Part shown: positions 45,876 to 52,473 of the stretch, in pieces
How positions within the stretch are numbered: position 1 is the first letter of the stretch
How the letters are laid out: each line of letters begins with the position of its first letter
Source: Batillaria attramentaria
Lineage: Eukaryota; Mollusca; Gastropoda; Batillariidae
Assembly: GCA_018292915.2 (NCBI GenBank)
Contig: JACVVK020000325.1
Coordinates: 307,501 to 371,500, forward strand
Reading direction: 5' to 3'
Length of the DNA stretch: 64,000 nucleotides
Notes under the pieces: model-generated
Told to the model about the DNA's origin: nothing
Databases searched by the model: none
What the model saw: only the letters and a program-made list of their open reading frames with translations
Made by a program: the position numbers and the translations under genes

Positions 45876-48340
45876 TGTATGATACGGATTAGCCCTACAT
45901 TCCGGGCTCTTCATCCGGGTATCATCTTCGGGTCCTTCGTCTTTCCTTCTCTAGCTTATTCAAAATAATTAGACGGGTGGCGCTGCACCGCGGCGTCGCA
46001 CTTCCCCAGGAAAACAACCCGAATTTCCTGAGAGGGATCATAACGCAGTTACAAAGCAAAGTCCAGCAGCAGCAGCATAGACTGGGAATACAGCGGGTAG
46101 CAATCCCAGTTTGCATTTCGTATTTTGCAGGAGGCGGAGTTCTCCATTGTGGAGTACCAGGTTGGCGGCACACTCAACCACACGACGTTCGTGTTGGAAG
46201 TGCAGGACAAATCCAAGCCAGCAACTTGCGCCATCGTCGTTACCAGGACAACGCACGACAACAGCCAGTATCCTGATGTTGGGACGTTGTATCTGGATCT
46301 GACGTCTCTCCTCCCTGAAGATACGGGCTCTGCAACGGGAGGTAAGTCAGTTTACGTCGCCTCTGAAAGGACTGGAGTGTGTTGTTTGGTTTACGATGGG
46401 GTTTTGCTAAGCGTAATGTACGCGGGGGTGGGATGGGTGTTTGGGAATTTAAGGTCCTTTTTCACTGCGTGTGGAGCCGGGGTGGCCGAATGGTAGAGCG
46501 TATCCCGGCTGGGGCCAAATATTTATGCTGGCTTTTTCATCGTTGGCCCGTCTTTGATATCACCCGTTTGTGGTGGAAAAGGACGTTAAACCCCCAAACA
46601 CCCACCCACCCTTTTCACCGCGTTTGAGTGATATCAAAGTCGGGGCAAGGAGAAAAAGCCCAGCACAAATATATGGCCTCTCTCAGCTCACGACCCGAGC
46701 ATTGAAAGTCCAACGCTCTACCATTCGGCTATAGCGGCTCCCCGTAATGTACGCGGAAATAAATGTTTCCTACATTACGTTTAAGCAAATATTTCAGGAT
46801 TTTATGAAACTGTTCGTCTAGAAGAGAGTGGTTTGTTCTGTTAATAATAATTATACTGACACGAACCTTAATGAGACTTTCGTTGAAACAATTATCACCA
46901 TAGTGTAATTCCACCCAGTACAATTTGACCTTCAATTTGTTGGGTTTTTTTAAACCAAAAAAAAACCCAAATTCTTATCAAGTCCATTGTGCTTATGCCC
47001 TTTTATTAAATGACAGTAGAAGATGGAAGTGGCCGAATGAAGAATATCACGCAGAAACGTGAATGACGTAATAATACTCCACCACTGAATCGCATGCAAT
47101 ATACTTTTGTATGATATTACCAGGTCAGCTTTCAACCGTCGACATCATGGTGCTGAAGCTGTCGGAGACGATGAGTACAGACAGCGTCAGGGTGTGCTGC
47201 ATTACTCTTGGGCTGACAACAGATGAGTTGAAACCGATCCAGGGAAAGCCGCTTTTACCTTCGGAGAAGAACTTTCGGGTAAAGTTATACACCGTCCTGG
47301 GATAAATAGACCTTACATGATGAGTTCGAGTGGTTTACCACGAAAGAAAACACGAGCAGGTTTTTTTTTTTGTTTTTTTTTTTTAAATGCTCTCGCAATA
47401 CTTCGCAGGGAATTTTCTGTGCGATTATGTTTTACGTGATCCAAGCAGAATAAAATTATACCCCCAAAAGTGAACAAAATGACTGTGCACCGGGGCCTAC
47501 GAGTTCCAAATGTTCATTGAAATGACTCACTTTCTGTGCGTCTTTGACTGAAACGTGGTTTCTTTCGTCGTAAACCACGAGAACTAATCATGTAAGCTGT
47601 TTGTACCTCGAGCATTCAGACTCTTGCCTCTAGCTGCATGCATTGTCTGCGACATTTTTTTCTGCTTGAGTGAATAGCGACTTATGTACCCCTCTCAAAA
47701 TTCTGCGCACTGATTTGTGAGAAACTGATGCGTAGAGCAGTTGAAAGTGCTTGGTGTTAAAAAGGATATCATTCAAAGCGTGTTTGACGCGATCCAAGCA
47801 AAATACAATTTCACAGCCAAAGGTGAACAAAATAACTATGCACCTGCCGTGACGTATGAGTTCCAAATGTTTGAAATGACGCACTTTCTGCTCGTCTTGG
47901 ACTGATGACGTAACTGGAGTGTGTTTTTGTGAACTCGTAAACAACTGAAAAGCCATAACTCACACTTTCGCTCTCTGTTTTCTTACTATTTTTTACGTAA
48001 AGCACTCATAGTTAACTCACTGAAAGTTTGCCTCGGGGTGTGTGTGTGGGGGGGGGGGGGGGGGGTAAATGTAGTCTACTGTTGATATCGGAGGTTTTAA
48101 AGGGTTCCATCCTTATGCGCGACTGTAACACGATTTACATACGCGTTTCCTTCAACAAATTGAGGGTATTCAAATAAGTCGTGTAACTTTTTCCTTGCTC
48201 TCATACAGATGCTGTCCCTGGCGAAGGCCCGTTACAAGACCGAGGCCACCTTTTGTAGCCAGCTTGAAAAGGCTCTGAAAAGGCACAAGAAAACCGAGGC
48301 GGTCAGACTTCTAAACGAATGTCTGAGCGAAACGAAATGA
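19446..48340 (+). CDS. A2: ankyrin repeats - ZU5 - UPA - Death domain protein
   Basis: Seventeen exons join with matching phases into about 836 codons without a break: 19446-19577, 21161-21262, 26256-26354, 27958-28056, 35681-35779, 36682-36780, 38244-38342, 38849-38922, 39551-39920, 41312-41497, 41678-41939, 43184-43277, 43991-44129, 45174-45332, 46131-46341, 47124-47278, 48209-48340. Residues about 1-243 are seven ankyrin-type repeats, one per exon. About 268-391 are an unassigned block, about 392-600 a ZU5-like region, about 585-742 UPA and about 745-836 a Death domain. Ankyrins share this order but have some 24 repeats and two ZU5 domains, so this is a short divergent relative. No signal peptide or membrane segment is seen; a cytoplasmic scaffold or adaptor role is inferred. 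Additional small exons may hide in the 7.6-kb intron 4. The start codon is uncertain. Confidence 0.8.
19590..20020 (+). mobile_element. LINE ORF2 tail with 3' end
   Basis: Encodes [18 protein letters not shown] and [18 protein letters not shown], followed by a GT run, AAGCGCCTTGAACTCACTTT and a short (ATT) end. CR1/L2-like. It starts within about 15 bp of the exon 1 donor of A2. Confidence 0.75.
20085..20400 (+). mobile_element. LINE ORF2 tail fragment, frameshifted
   Basis: Shows decayed forms of the same tail: [29 protein letters not shown] and FWNALPP in different frames. Confidence 0.55.
20686..21090 (+). mobile_element. tRNA-derived SINE, family 4
   Basis: A box TGGTCTAATGG, B box GGGTTCGAGTCCC, a long body (TCGGGCCGATCGTCGGGGGT, CACGTGATTGTAACGTG) and a (ATT)n tail. 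Antisense relatives are at 40578-40976 and 27510-27825. Confidence 0.8.
21161..21262 (+). CDS. A2 exon 2: ankyrin repeat
   Basis: 34 codons, phase 0 to 0. Acceptor TTTCTGAG, donor GTGAGT. Peptide [19 protein letters not shown] followed by [15 protein letters not shown] shows the ankyrin helix pair and the GADAN turn. Confidence 0.87.
21300..21525 (-). mobile_element. SINE family 3, antisense
   Basis: Inverse of the 13610-13930 element (AAGCTCGACCTGGGCTCGAA), directly after A2 exon 2. An AGT trinucleotide run follows at 21549-21595. Confidence 0.7.
22157..24414 (-). mobile_element. Mariner-like element, inactivated
   Basis: Terminal inverted repeats (CGAGGGCC-C-CTCATTAT) are flanked by TA at 22155-22156 and 24415-24416. 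The minus-strand transposase shows [19 protein letters not shown] and, farther on, [13 protein letters not shown], the D...D34D signature. The middle catalytic motif reads HHESASAH where an Asp is expected. A 943-bp insertion splits it. Confidence 0.85.
22612..23554. mobile_element. 943-bp insertion inside the mariner
   Basis: Flanked by the 14-bp repeat GGTTAACATACCAG (22598-22611 and 23555-23568). The length of the duplication suggests target-primed retroposition. One end carries TGAGTGAGTTTTTAGGGCTT, also seen in part near 26690. No protein is recognised. Confidence 0.75.
24823..24952 (+). mobile_element. SINE family 1, tail-truncated, within LINE
   Basis: GAGCCGGGGTGGCCGAATGG, B box GAGTTCGAATCCC, body to TTTGATATCACCC. 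The usual GGAAAAGGACG tail is missing. Confidence 0.8.
25908..26081 (+). mobile_element. SINE family 1 with clean target-site duplication
   Basis: Complete element inserted in the LINE coding frame. CTCTGAAATTAA occurs at 25896-25907 and 26082-26093, and the LINE protein resumes after it (VSEIK, then LWMTSNN). Confidence 0.92.
26256..26354 (+). CDS. A2 exon 3: ankyrin repeat
   Basis: 33 codons, phase 0 to 0, acceptor TTTGCAG, donor [25 protein letters not shown] and [11 protein letters not shown] closely fit the ankyrin consensus (TLLH, IVQLLL, DP). Confidence 0.9.
26420..26442. repeat. (GT)n microsatellite
   Basis: Short GT run after A2 exon 3. Confidence 0.85.
26443..27460. repeat. Satellite-like tandem array, unit about 145-150 bp
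   Basis: Six to seven diverged units share GGCATTTTCTCAGAATCTAC, CACCAAACTTGGCATGCTGA and TGACCTTGACTCAAGGTCA. A fragment TTTTTTAGGGCTTTACGCCG interrupts it near 26690. It lies wholly in intron 3 of A2. Confidence 0.8.
27510..27825 (-). mobile_element. SINE family 4, antisense, head-truncated
   Basis: Inverse of the 20686-21090 body with an internal duplication of about 47 bp (ACACATAAACACAT units). Confidence 0.7.
27897..27954. repeat. (TG)29 at the A2 exon 4 acceptor
   Basis: Uninterrupted TG run ending three bases before exon 4 (TG run, then CAG). It replaces the polypyrimidine tract. Confidence 0.95.
27958..28056 (+). CDS. A2 exon 4: ankyrin repeat with (TG)n acceptor
   Basis: 33 codons, phase 0 to 0, donor GTAATA. 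Peptide [19 protein letters not shown], then [14 protein letters not shown]. The AG acceptor is preceded by about 29 TG units instead of an ordinary pyrimidine tract. Confidence 0.82.
28170..28616 (+). repeat. Dispersed repeat, inverted partner at 33800-34230
   Basis: About 440 bp sharing GTTAAAAACGACCGTTTATC, TTGTTGACATACTGAAATTT and TTGATGCTTGTGCACTT with 33800-34230 in inverse orientation. Not identified. Confidence 0.75.
28688..30097. mobile_element. Pogo-like non-autonomous DNA element
   Basis: Left end GTCGAACACGCTTAAGTCG and right end inverse (28688-28708, 30077-30097). Internal GTCGAA and CTTATCCG repeats follow the style of pogo/Tigger termini. No transposase is visible. It contains a degenerate telomere-like CCCTAA stretch near 28984-29020 and two microsatellites. 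Confidence 0.6.
29399..29435. repeat. (GT)n microsatellite
   Basis: GT run inside the pogo-like element; a (TC)(AC) run follows at 29553-29600. Confidence 0.9.
30183..30350 (-). mobile_element. SINE family 1, antisense, with target-site duplication
   Basis: Complete element flanked by TATTAAACACGA at 30171-30182 and 30351-30362. Confidence 0.92.
30363..32390. other. Intron 4 of A2, unassigned part
   Basis: No exon with family character is seen. A minus-strand frame at 31327-31518 ([19 protein letters not shown]) has no recognised homologue. Confidence 0.4.
32560..32862 (+). pseudogene. Tc1-like transposase N-terminus
   Basis: [20 protein letters not shown], a stop, then [16 protein letters not shown] and [19 protein letters not shown]. 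This is the paired-type DNA-binding part and GRPR hook of Tc1 transposases. The catalytic DDE part is missing: a CA/TA microsatellite follows. Confidence 0.8.
32872..32956. repeat. (CA)n(TA)n microsatellite
   Basis: CA run followed by AT run at the truncation of the Tc1 fragment. Confidence 0.95.
33209..33600 (-). pseudogene. L1/Tx1-like LINE ORF2 C-terminus
   Basis: [18 protein letters not shown] then VQTFWETL is the zinc-binding C-x2-C-x7-H-x4-C tail of ORF2 proteins. Followed by [16 protein letters not shown]. 5'-truncated, antisense in intron 4 of A2. Confidence 0.8.
33800..34230 (-). repeat. Inverted partner of 28170-28616
   Basis: Same dispersed repeat in opposite orientation, about 5.2 kb away. 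Confidence 0.75.
34358..34441 (-). CDS. ATG101: ATG101-like single exon, antisense in A2 intron 4
   Basis: 84 nt open exon with acceptor CTTTTACAG and donor GTAAGT. Its 28 codons read [16 protein letters not shown] then [12 protein letters not shown]. From memory of the family, autophagy protein 101 has FHYKKE-x6-G and [11 protein letters not shown] at the same spacing, with about 17 of 28 residues equal. ATG101 binds ATG13 in the ULK1 initiation complex. Neighbouring ATG101 exons were not found within about 1-2 kb on either side, so this may be a lone captured exon, or part of a nested gene with long introns. Confidence 0.5.
34771..35395 (+). mobile_element. tRNA-derived SINE-like element, family 2, interrupted
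   Basis: Head TAGTGTAGTGGTTAGCAC and B box GGGTTCGAATCCC, a long body (GGCACCGCAGGTGCCGTAG) and the end GAGCTGGCAAAAGGAGTTGG. A family-1 fragment is nested at 35147-35268. A second full member is 59322-59812. Confidence 0.8.
35147..35268 (+). mobile_element. SINE family 1 fragment nested in SINE family 2
   Basis: 5'-truncated just before the B box (AGTTCGAACCCCGGCTGG), with a normal tail. Flanked by CATCATCCTCATC on both sides. Confidence 0.85.
35681..35779 (+). CDS. A2 exon 5: degenerate ankyrin repeat
   Basis: 33 codons, phase 0 to 0, acceptor TTTGCAG, donor GTGTGC (non-consensus at +3 to +5). Peptide [20 protein letters not shown] then [13 protein letters not shown]. The helix pair is plausible but the usual TPLH tetrapeptide is replaced by REWL. 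Confidence 0.78.
36682..36780 (+). CDS. A2 exon 6: ankyrin repeat
   Basis: 33 codons, phase 0 to 0, acceptor TTGTGCAG, donor GTAAGT. Peptide [18 protein letters not shown], then [15 protein letters not shown]. Confidence 0.85.
36932..37599. mobile_element. Large foldback element in A2 intron 6
   Basis: Two arms of about 300 bp meet near 37200-37250. Outer ends share GCAAATAAAAG and ACCACTTAACTTTCACAAAG. One arm contains a (TTTTG)n run at 37377-37437. Begins about 150 bp after exon 6. Confidence 0.75.
38244..38342 (+). CDS. A2 exon 7: ankyrin repeat with (GT)n donor side
   Basis: 33 codons, phase 0 to 0, acceptor TTTCCAG, donor [24 protein letters not shown] and [15 protein letters not shown] are near consensus (TPLHYAA). 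The intron begins directly with GT-rich sequence that becomes a (GT)n run of about 80 bp. Confidence 0.9.
38360..38475. repeat. (GT)n(GC)n microsatellite at the exon 7 donor
   Basis: GT run of about 80 bp followed by a short GC run, starting about 30 bp after the donor of A2 exon 7. Confidence 0.95.
38849..38922 (+). CDS. A2 exon 8: end of the ankyrin array
   Basis: 74 nt, phase 0 start, two bases left over; donor GTAAGT. Peptide [20 protein letters not shown] followed by CRTS. It looks like the half repeat that caps an ankyrin stack ([14 protein letters not shown]). Confidence 0.83.
39551..39920 (+). CDS. A2 exon 9: conserved block of unknown fold
   Basis: 370 nt, acceptor CCCACAG, donor GTAGTT. 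The block contains [20 protein letters not shown], then CLEVYEYRC and [12 protein letters not shown], with [10 protein letters not shown] near the end. B2 has the same exon (63739 onward) with high identity, so it is under constraint. It could be a degenerate first ZU5 domain, but I cannot assign it. Confidence 0.82.
39921..41311. other. Intron 9 of A2
   Basis: Contains an unassigned block (39960-40450) and an antisense SINE; no exon is recognised. Confidence 0.5.
40578..40976 (-). mobile_element. SINE family 4, antisense
   Basis: (AAT)n tail, body with TACAATCACGTGGTGC, and the tRNA-like head at the right end (GACCACCGACCGG). Confidence 0.8.
41312..41497 (+). CDS. A2 exon 10: ZU5-like, first half
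   Basis: 62 codons, phase 0 to 0, acceptor CTTCAG, donor GTAAAT. Peptide [18 protein letters not shown] and [20 protein letters not shown] match the ZU5 pattern in which a beta strand is followed by an IP-x-x-x-F step. Confidence 0.85.
41678..41939 (+). CDS. A2 exon 11: ZU5-like, second half
   Basis: 262 nt, ends in phase 1, acceptor CTGCAG, donor GTGTGT. A proline-rich linker (KEEPPPLPS) leads into [20 protein letters not shown] and MSIPM, the SP-x-V to KPV-x-L-x-IP segment of ZU5. The linker differs from B2 more than the domain. Confidence 0.83.
42045..42130 (-). mobile_element. SINE family 3, 3' fragment
   Basis: GCGTTGCCGCGGTGGAGCG is the inverse of the family-3 tail. Confidence 0.5.
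42410..42670 (-). mobile_element. Relative of the G-rich TIR element
   Basis: ACCGCTTTTCACTTTCTTCG next to a C-run, with CTGTGCAGCATCTGA and CCGCTCCTCTGATTCG, is the inverse of the interior of 4278-4732. Ends are not preserved. Confidence 0.55.
43030..43090. repeat. (GT)n microsatellite
   Basis: GT run about 95 bp before A2 exon 12. Confidence 0.95.
43184..43277 (+). CDS. A2 exon 12: end of ZU5 (short form)
   Basis: 94 nt, phases 1 to 2, acceptor GCTTAG, donor GTGAGT. Peptide [20 protein letters not shown] then [11 protein letters not shown]. The W and the VISTDLP segment match the closing strands of ZU5. The HFS self-cleavage motif of PIDD is not present. B2 exon 12 is 283 nt because it adds an acidic linker in front. 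Confidence 0.83.
43365..43770. repeat. (TGTTG)n and T/G-rich low complexity
   Basis: A pentamer array (43365-43470) runs into T/G-rich and G-run sequence. Apparent reading frames here are by-products of composition. Confidence 0.85.
43991..44129 (+). CDS. A2 exon 13: start of UPA
   Basis: 139 nt, phases 2 to 0, acceptor CCCACAG, donor [25 protein letters not shown] is followed by [16 protein letters not shown], which aligns with the VVFAKMNDP region of the ankyrin UPA domain. Confidence 0.87.
45174..45332 (+). CDS. A2 exon 14: UPA domain, middle part
   Basis: 159 nt, acceptor TTTCAG, donor GTAAGC. Protein identical to A1 exon 14. Confidence 0.9.
45456..45589 (-). mobile_element. SINE family 1 fragment, copy-2-specific
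   Basis: Flanked by GGGGTGTGGAG at 45445-45455 and 45590-45600. Copy 1 has a single GGGGTGTGGAG at about 1519-1529 and no insert. Confidence 0.9.
45785..45870. repeat. (CA)n microsatellite
   Basis: Long CA run in A2 intron 14. Confidence 0.95.
46131..46341 (+). CDS. A2 exon 15: UPA domain, C-terminal part
   Basis: 211 nt, acceptor TTTGCAG, donor [26 protein letters not shown] onward to [14 protein letters not shown]. Confidence 0.9.
46474..46612 (+). mobile_element. SINE family 1 with internal deletion
   Basis: Orthologue of 2441-2610. About 31 bp between GGTAGAGCG and TATCCCGG are deleted. The inverted partner at 46628-46742 is kept. Confidence 0.85.
46628..46742 (-). mobile_element. SINE family 1, inverted partner
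   Basis: Counterpart of 2627-2743. Confidence 0.8.
47124..47278 (+). CDS. A2 exon 16: Death domain, helices 1-4
   Basis: 155 nt, acceptor TTACCAG, donor [23 protein letters not shown], then [19 protein letters not shown] and EKNFR. Read-through into the intron gives VKLYTVLG and a stop. Confidence 0.87.
48209..48340 (+). CDS. A2 exon 17: Death domain, helices 5-6, and stop
   Basis: 132 nt, acceptor CTCATACAG, stop [23 protein letters not shown] followed by [15 protein letters not shown]. Splicing at CGG|GTAAAG restores a normal Death-domain length of about 85 residues. Confidence 0.87.
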   Translation: MLSLAKARYKTEATFCSQLEKALKRHKKTEAVRLLNECLSETK

Positions 48341-49390
48341 CTGTTCGCCTCCCACAAAGGAATCGTTGTTGACTTGGACATAGTTCGGGCTAACCCATGA
48401 GTGTTCGGGGAAGACACATCATGGGCTAACCATTGAGTGTTCGGGGAAGACACATCCAAGCGAAGAAACTTTTTGGTGGCTACATTTTTTTCGTGGTGGC
48501 TATGGCACAGGAAAACGTCAGGCTAATATAAGAAAAATGACAGCGTACCTAAGCTGTACGATGATGTTTACTAGCTGAACTTCATTGAAATGTTCACGGC
48601 TTCATTGACAGCCAATGTTGGTACAGTACAGGGACAAAAACAGATGAGAGTCTTGATTTGTATGGGATGGACTTACATCATCTGTTCAGATTCAACGTTT
48701 TCCATTACTGTTTTGCGTTTGATTATGCATGCTAGTTTACACCGACCTTGTCACTGGAAAGCAAAACTGCACGTACAATTTGACACACTGGATTGTGTGA
48801 CAGTGATTTTGTAAAGTTTAAAAAGTACAGCAGCTGTGTAATAGTGCCTGCCGTATTTTACGCTCCGTCCCCTTTTTTCCTTTCATTCTTTCTCCTCACT
48901 ACCATCCTTCCACGTGAATATGCTTGTCGGCTCACAGTCTAGATCTAGAGAAACATAACATAAAGACTCACAGATCAGTGATCACATCAAATCAGTGGTA
49001 ATCAGAAATTTTGTTCAGTCACCAAAGAAAAATCTGGTGTGTTTGTGTAGATCTTTCTGCTATGCGGTTGGGAGGGATCAGCATGCCGGCCTTTCAGATT
49101 CGAGGGATTTTGAACTGACTAACGTTTTAGTTGAAAAATCTTTTCGCTGAGTGAATTTTCTGACAAAGGAAAGCTTGTAGGAAGCAGTACAGGACCTGTG
49201 AGATTTTTCAGCCAACTGTTTTTGAGACTGACAAATAGATATTACACCAATTCCTGTTATTCTGTCAGCTTTTGTCTGATCTGCCCACCTGTAGAAATCT
49301 CCGACTTTTCCCGCGGTTTCTATTCAGGCACGCATGCGCCGACACCTTGCAAATGGCTGCCAAGCAGACGAACCTCGGGGGAGGTTATTA

Positions 49391-49567
49391 TGGAGGGAAC
49401 TCGTACAGGTCTATTTTTAGACGATTAGGGTTAGGTTTAGGGTTAGTTTTAGGCTTAGGGTTAGGCTTAGGGTTTGGTTAGGGTTTGAACGCGCTATCGG
49501 GCGTTTCCGGAATCCCATGACCTCAGGTGACGTCCGTCTAAAAATAGACCTGTACGAGTTCCCTCCA
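49391..49567. mobile_element. TIR element with telomere-like core
   Basis: Perfect 33-bp inverted ends (49391-49423 and 49535-49567, starting TGGAGGGAACTCGTACAG). Directly inside the left end lies a degenerate TTAGGG/TTAGGC stretch of about 65 bp. Confidence 0.85.
49424..49488 (+). repeat. Interstitial telomere-like repeat
   Basis: TTAGGG units mixed with TTTAGGG and GCTTAGGG variants. Too short and degenerate for a telomere. Confidence 0.8.
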
Positions 49568-50227
49568 AAATAGCCTTCACCTTCGTAACCTCAGCTCGCA
49601 GTATTAGAGTTGGGCATTTTCCACTCAGACAATCATGCACGGTAGCTTATAAGGCCAAAGTGTATATTTTCATGGAGCGTCACTTGTATCCTATCATTAT
49701 TTAAATCAGTATTGGTCCAGCCACCACAGAGATATTAATGTGTGAAATTTTTTCCTATGCGATGAGCCATGCTCCTCGATTACAGGATAGGGAAACAATG
49801 CCTAACTTGGACATAGCTTTGAGGTTACCAGCAAAACGCTGTTAGTGCTAATTTTTTTATTATCTTTTATTCATTACTGTGGTCACGAGGTCGACAAAAA
49901 CTGAACGGTGTCTGGATGGGACGTGGACGAGTCAGAAGGACACACGAATTTTTAATTTTTTTTTAAATTTTTTTAGGAGAAAATTTGAAACACTTAACCA
50001 TTTTGACAGCTGTTCGAAGTATGTCTTTTCTCTTCAAAATCACTGACCTGAAACCTCAAGTTTTAAGTGTGCGGAACTGGGCGCAGCGTTGCCACCCAAA
50101 GGGGCACAATCTGCTGTTGGTACAAAGATTAACACTGATATACTGTAGTTTACTCCCTTGGACCGGCATCAGTTCTCTCTCCCTCTCTCTCTCTCTCTCT
50201 CTTGTTAGTATTGCTTGATGTACATAG

Positions 50228-50287
50228 GGGAGCCGGGGTGGCCGAATGGTAGAGCGTTGGACTTCTAATGCTCGGGTCGTGAGTTCT
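50228..50287 (+). mobile_element. SINE family 1 head, copy-2-specific
   Basis: GGAGCCGGGGTGGCCGAATG to TGAGTTC, then cut off. Absent at the copy 1 site. Confidence 0.8.
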
Positions 50288-50617
50288 GAAAGACATGATG
50301 GACAAGGATAGACTACAAACTTAATTGCCACGCTAGCTTTTGGTCTTTTAGCGGCACACTGCCTGCCTACTTGTCCTCATTATTAACCGTCTACCAGCGG
50401 TCTAGGTCTCTTCGCTTGATAGCTCCGAACGCCTTCTTGACGTACCTGAGACCTGCACCATGTTACAGAGCTTTGATTCACTCCGTCCTGACGCCAGTTC
50501 TCTCTTTTTTCTGCTGGTTTTGGTTCCTTGATGTGAAAGAGAAAAATTATTTCGATGGTATTGTGACTGTGTGTGTGGTATGATCGTTGGGGCCAAAACA
50601 ACACTCACTCACAGAGC

Positions 50618-50776
50618 TGGTCAAAGTGAGAGCCATGGACAAAGCAAACAAAATTAAACGTGACCCGTCCCATGTCCTTGACCAGTTTGTCCAACTTCTC
50701 CCTTTAGAAGGACGATTGCGCCGTGCCGAAGTGCCGCACCAAAAGCTTCCGGCAAAGTTTCGATATCTCTTCTAAA
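50618..50776 (+). other. Possible terminal exon, origin unknown (copy 2)
   Basis: Same frame as 6000-6136, with seven extra residues (IKRDPS region) and ending FRYLF then TAA. It lies beyond the A2 stop. Could be an alternative 3' exon or a transposon remnant. Confidence 0.3.
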
Positions 50777-51978
50777 TTCACACCAGTAAAACACTTTTCA
50801 TGCCCCTCACTGGGCCGGTTCTGTGTATGGACCACAGACCTAAAAAAAAGATAGACCCACCGCCGCACGCTGCCACCGCTGCTTGCGAGTGTCGCTATCG
50901 CGGCCATCTTGTGAATACCAGAGCTCAGATGCTCTGTGTACAGGACGCCTCGTTCGAAATACAAAGTTCTTTAGAAAGACGTCATCAGAAATGTGACGTA
51001 AGATAAAGCGGACCAATGCTATGCGCGCTATGTAAACAGCTGATAGCGCCTGGCGCGCCACGTAAACAGCTGATAGCGTCTGGCACTTCCAGGTACTCGC
51101 AACATGGCGCGCGGCGGCGTCACACTTCCAGCACCGCAGGGGGTCTATCTTTTTTAGGTCTGTGGTATGGACCGAGTTTGGTGGACGAAGGTGTTTGTGA
51201 TAGTGCATTAGTGTGATGATGAATTTACATTTCATGTTATTTTGATAGCTATTTTAAATGGTGCACACTATAATATAACAATAATAATAATAATACACAA
51301 TAACAATAATAATAATAATAATAATAATATAACACAATACACAATCATAGCTGTGTGTACGTAACGTGTATGTGACGTGTATTTCATGTGTATGTAATGT
51401 GACGTATTTCGTGTATATATATATGTATTGCCACCCTACTATTGTGAGGCGCCCAGAGCTCCAGCAGGAGGTTGGGCGCCAGACAAATCTTCATTATTAT
51501 TATTATTATTAAGAAGTAAAGTGGGTGATATTTTATTGAAACCTTTATCCAATTTTAAAGTGTGATAAACATCAGACTATGCGTTTTTTTCATTTTATGT
51601 TGTATGTATTGATTGGTTGTTCGTTTTATGTCCACCTCAACCAAATTTCTCATTTGGGATAATAAAGATTGATTTGAATTTGAAGTCCTTTGGACGAAGA
51701 TCTTTCCAATACCAAGCCCCTGTAATTTGGAATTCTCTTCCCCTGTACATTCGTAGTGCATTACTTTTTGTAATCGTAATGATTTTTATTGTCAGTTTTG
51801 TCTGAGCAGACAGTACAATTTCCCTTCGAGGGACGAATAAAGTGATATCTTATCTTATCTAACTTGCTTGATTTCAAACCCATGCTTCCTTGCTTGCTTG
51901 AAAACCCATGTTCAGACTGTCAAATGACGAGTTTACCATAGATTTTCCGTCGTTCTGAGCCCTTCTGTGGAGTGGCAG

Positions 51979-52236
<258 letters not shown>

Positions 52237-52394
52237 AACACAATGACACAGGTACAGCTGTATAAAAACATGACAGCATTTCAGACAAACAGAAGGGAGG
52301 TTTTATTGCGTATATATATATTGCGTACATATATTGCGTATATATTTATGGCTCGCACATTTTACAGTCTCACAAATATAATTCCTTCCCTGTA

Positions 52395-52397
<3 letters not shown>

Positions 52398-52471
<74 letters not shown>
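52398..52471. repeat. (CA)n microsatellite
   Basis: Counterpart of 7690-7805 without the CGCA block. Confidence 0.95.

Positions 52472-52473
<2 letters not shown>

Larger units (their letters stand above)
48384..49804. mobile_element. 1.4-kb insertion present only in copy 2
   Basis: Flanked by ACTTGGACATAG at 48372-48383 and 49805-49816. Copy 1 has one intact site at about 5220 (CTTGTACATAGC). The insert opens with a tandem of GAGTGTTCGGGGAAGACACA units and contains a small TIR element. No protein is recognised. The duplication length suggests retroposition. Confidence 0.8.

Noticed and set aside
49424..49488. Chromosome end
   Set aside because: The TTAGGG-like units are degenerate, only about 65 bp long and enclosed by inverted repeats.
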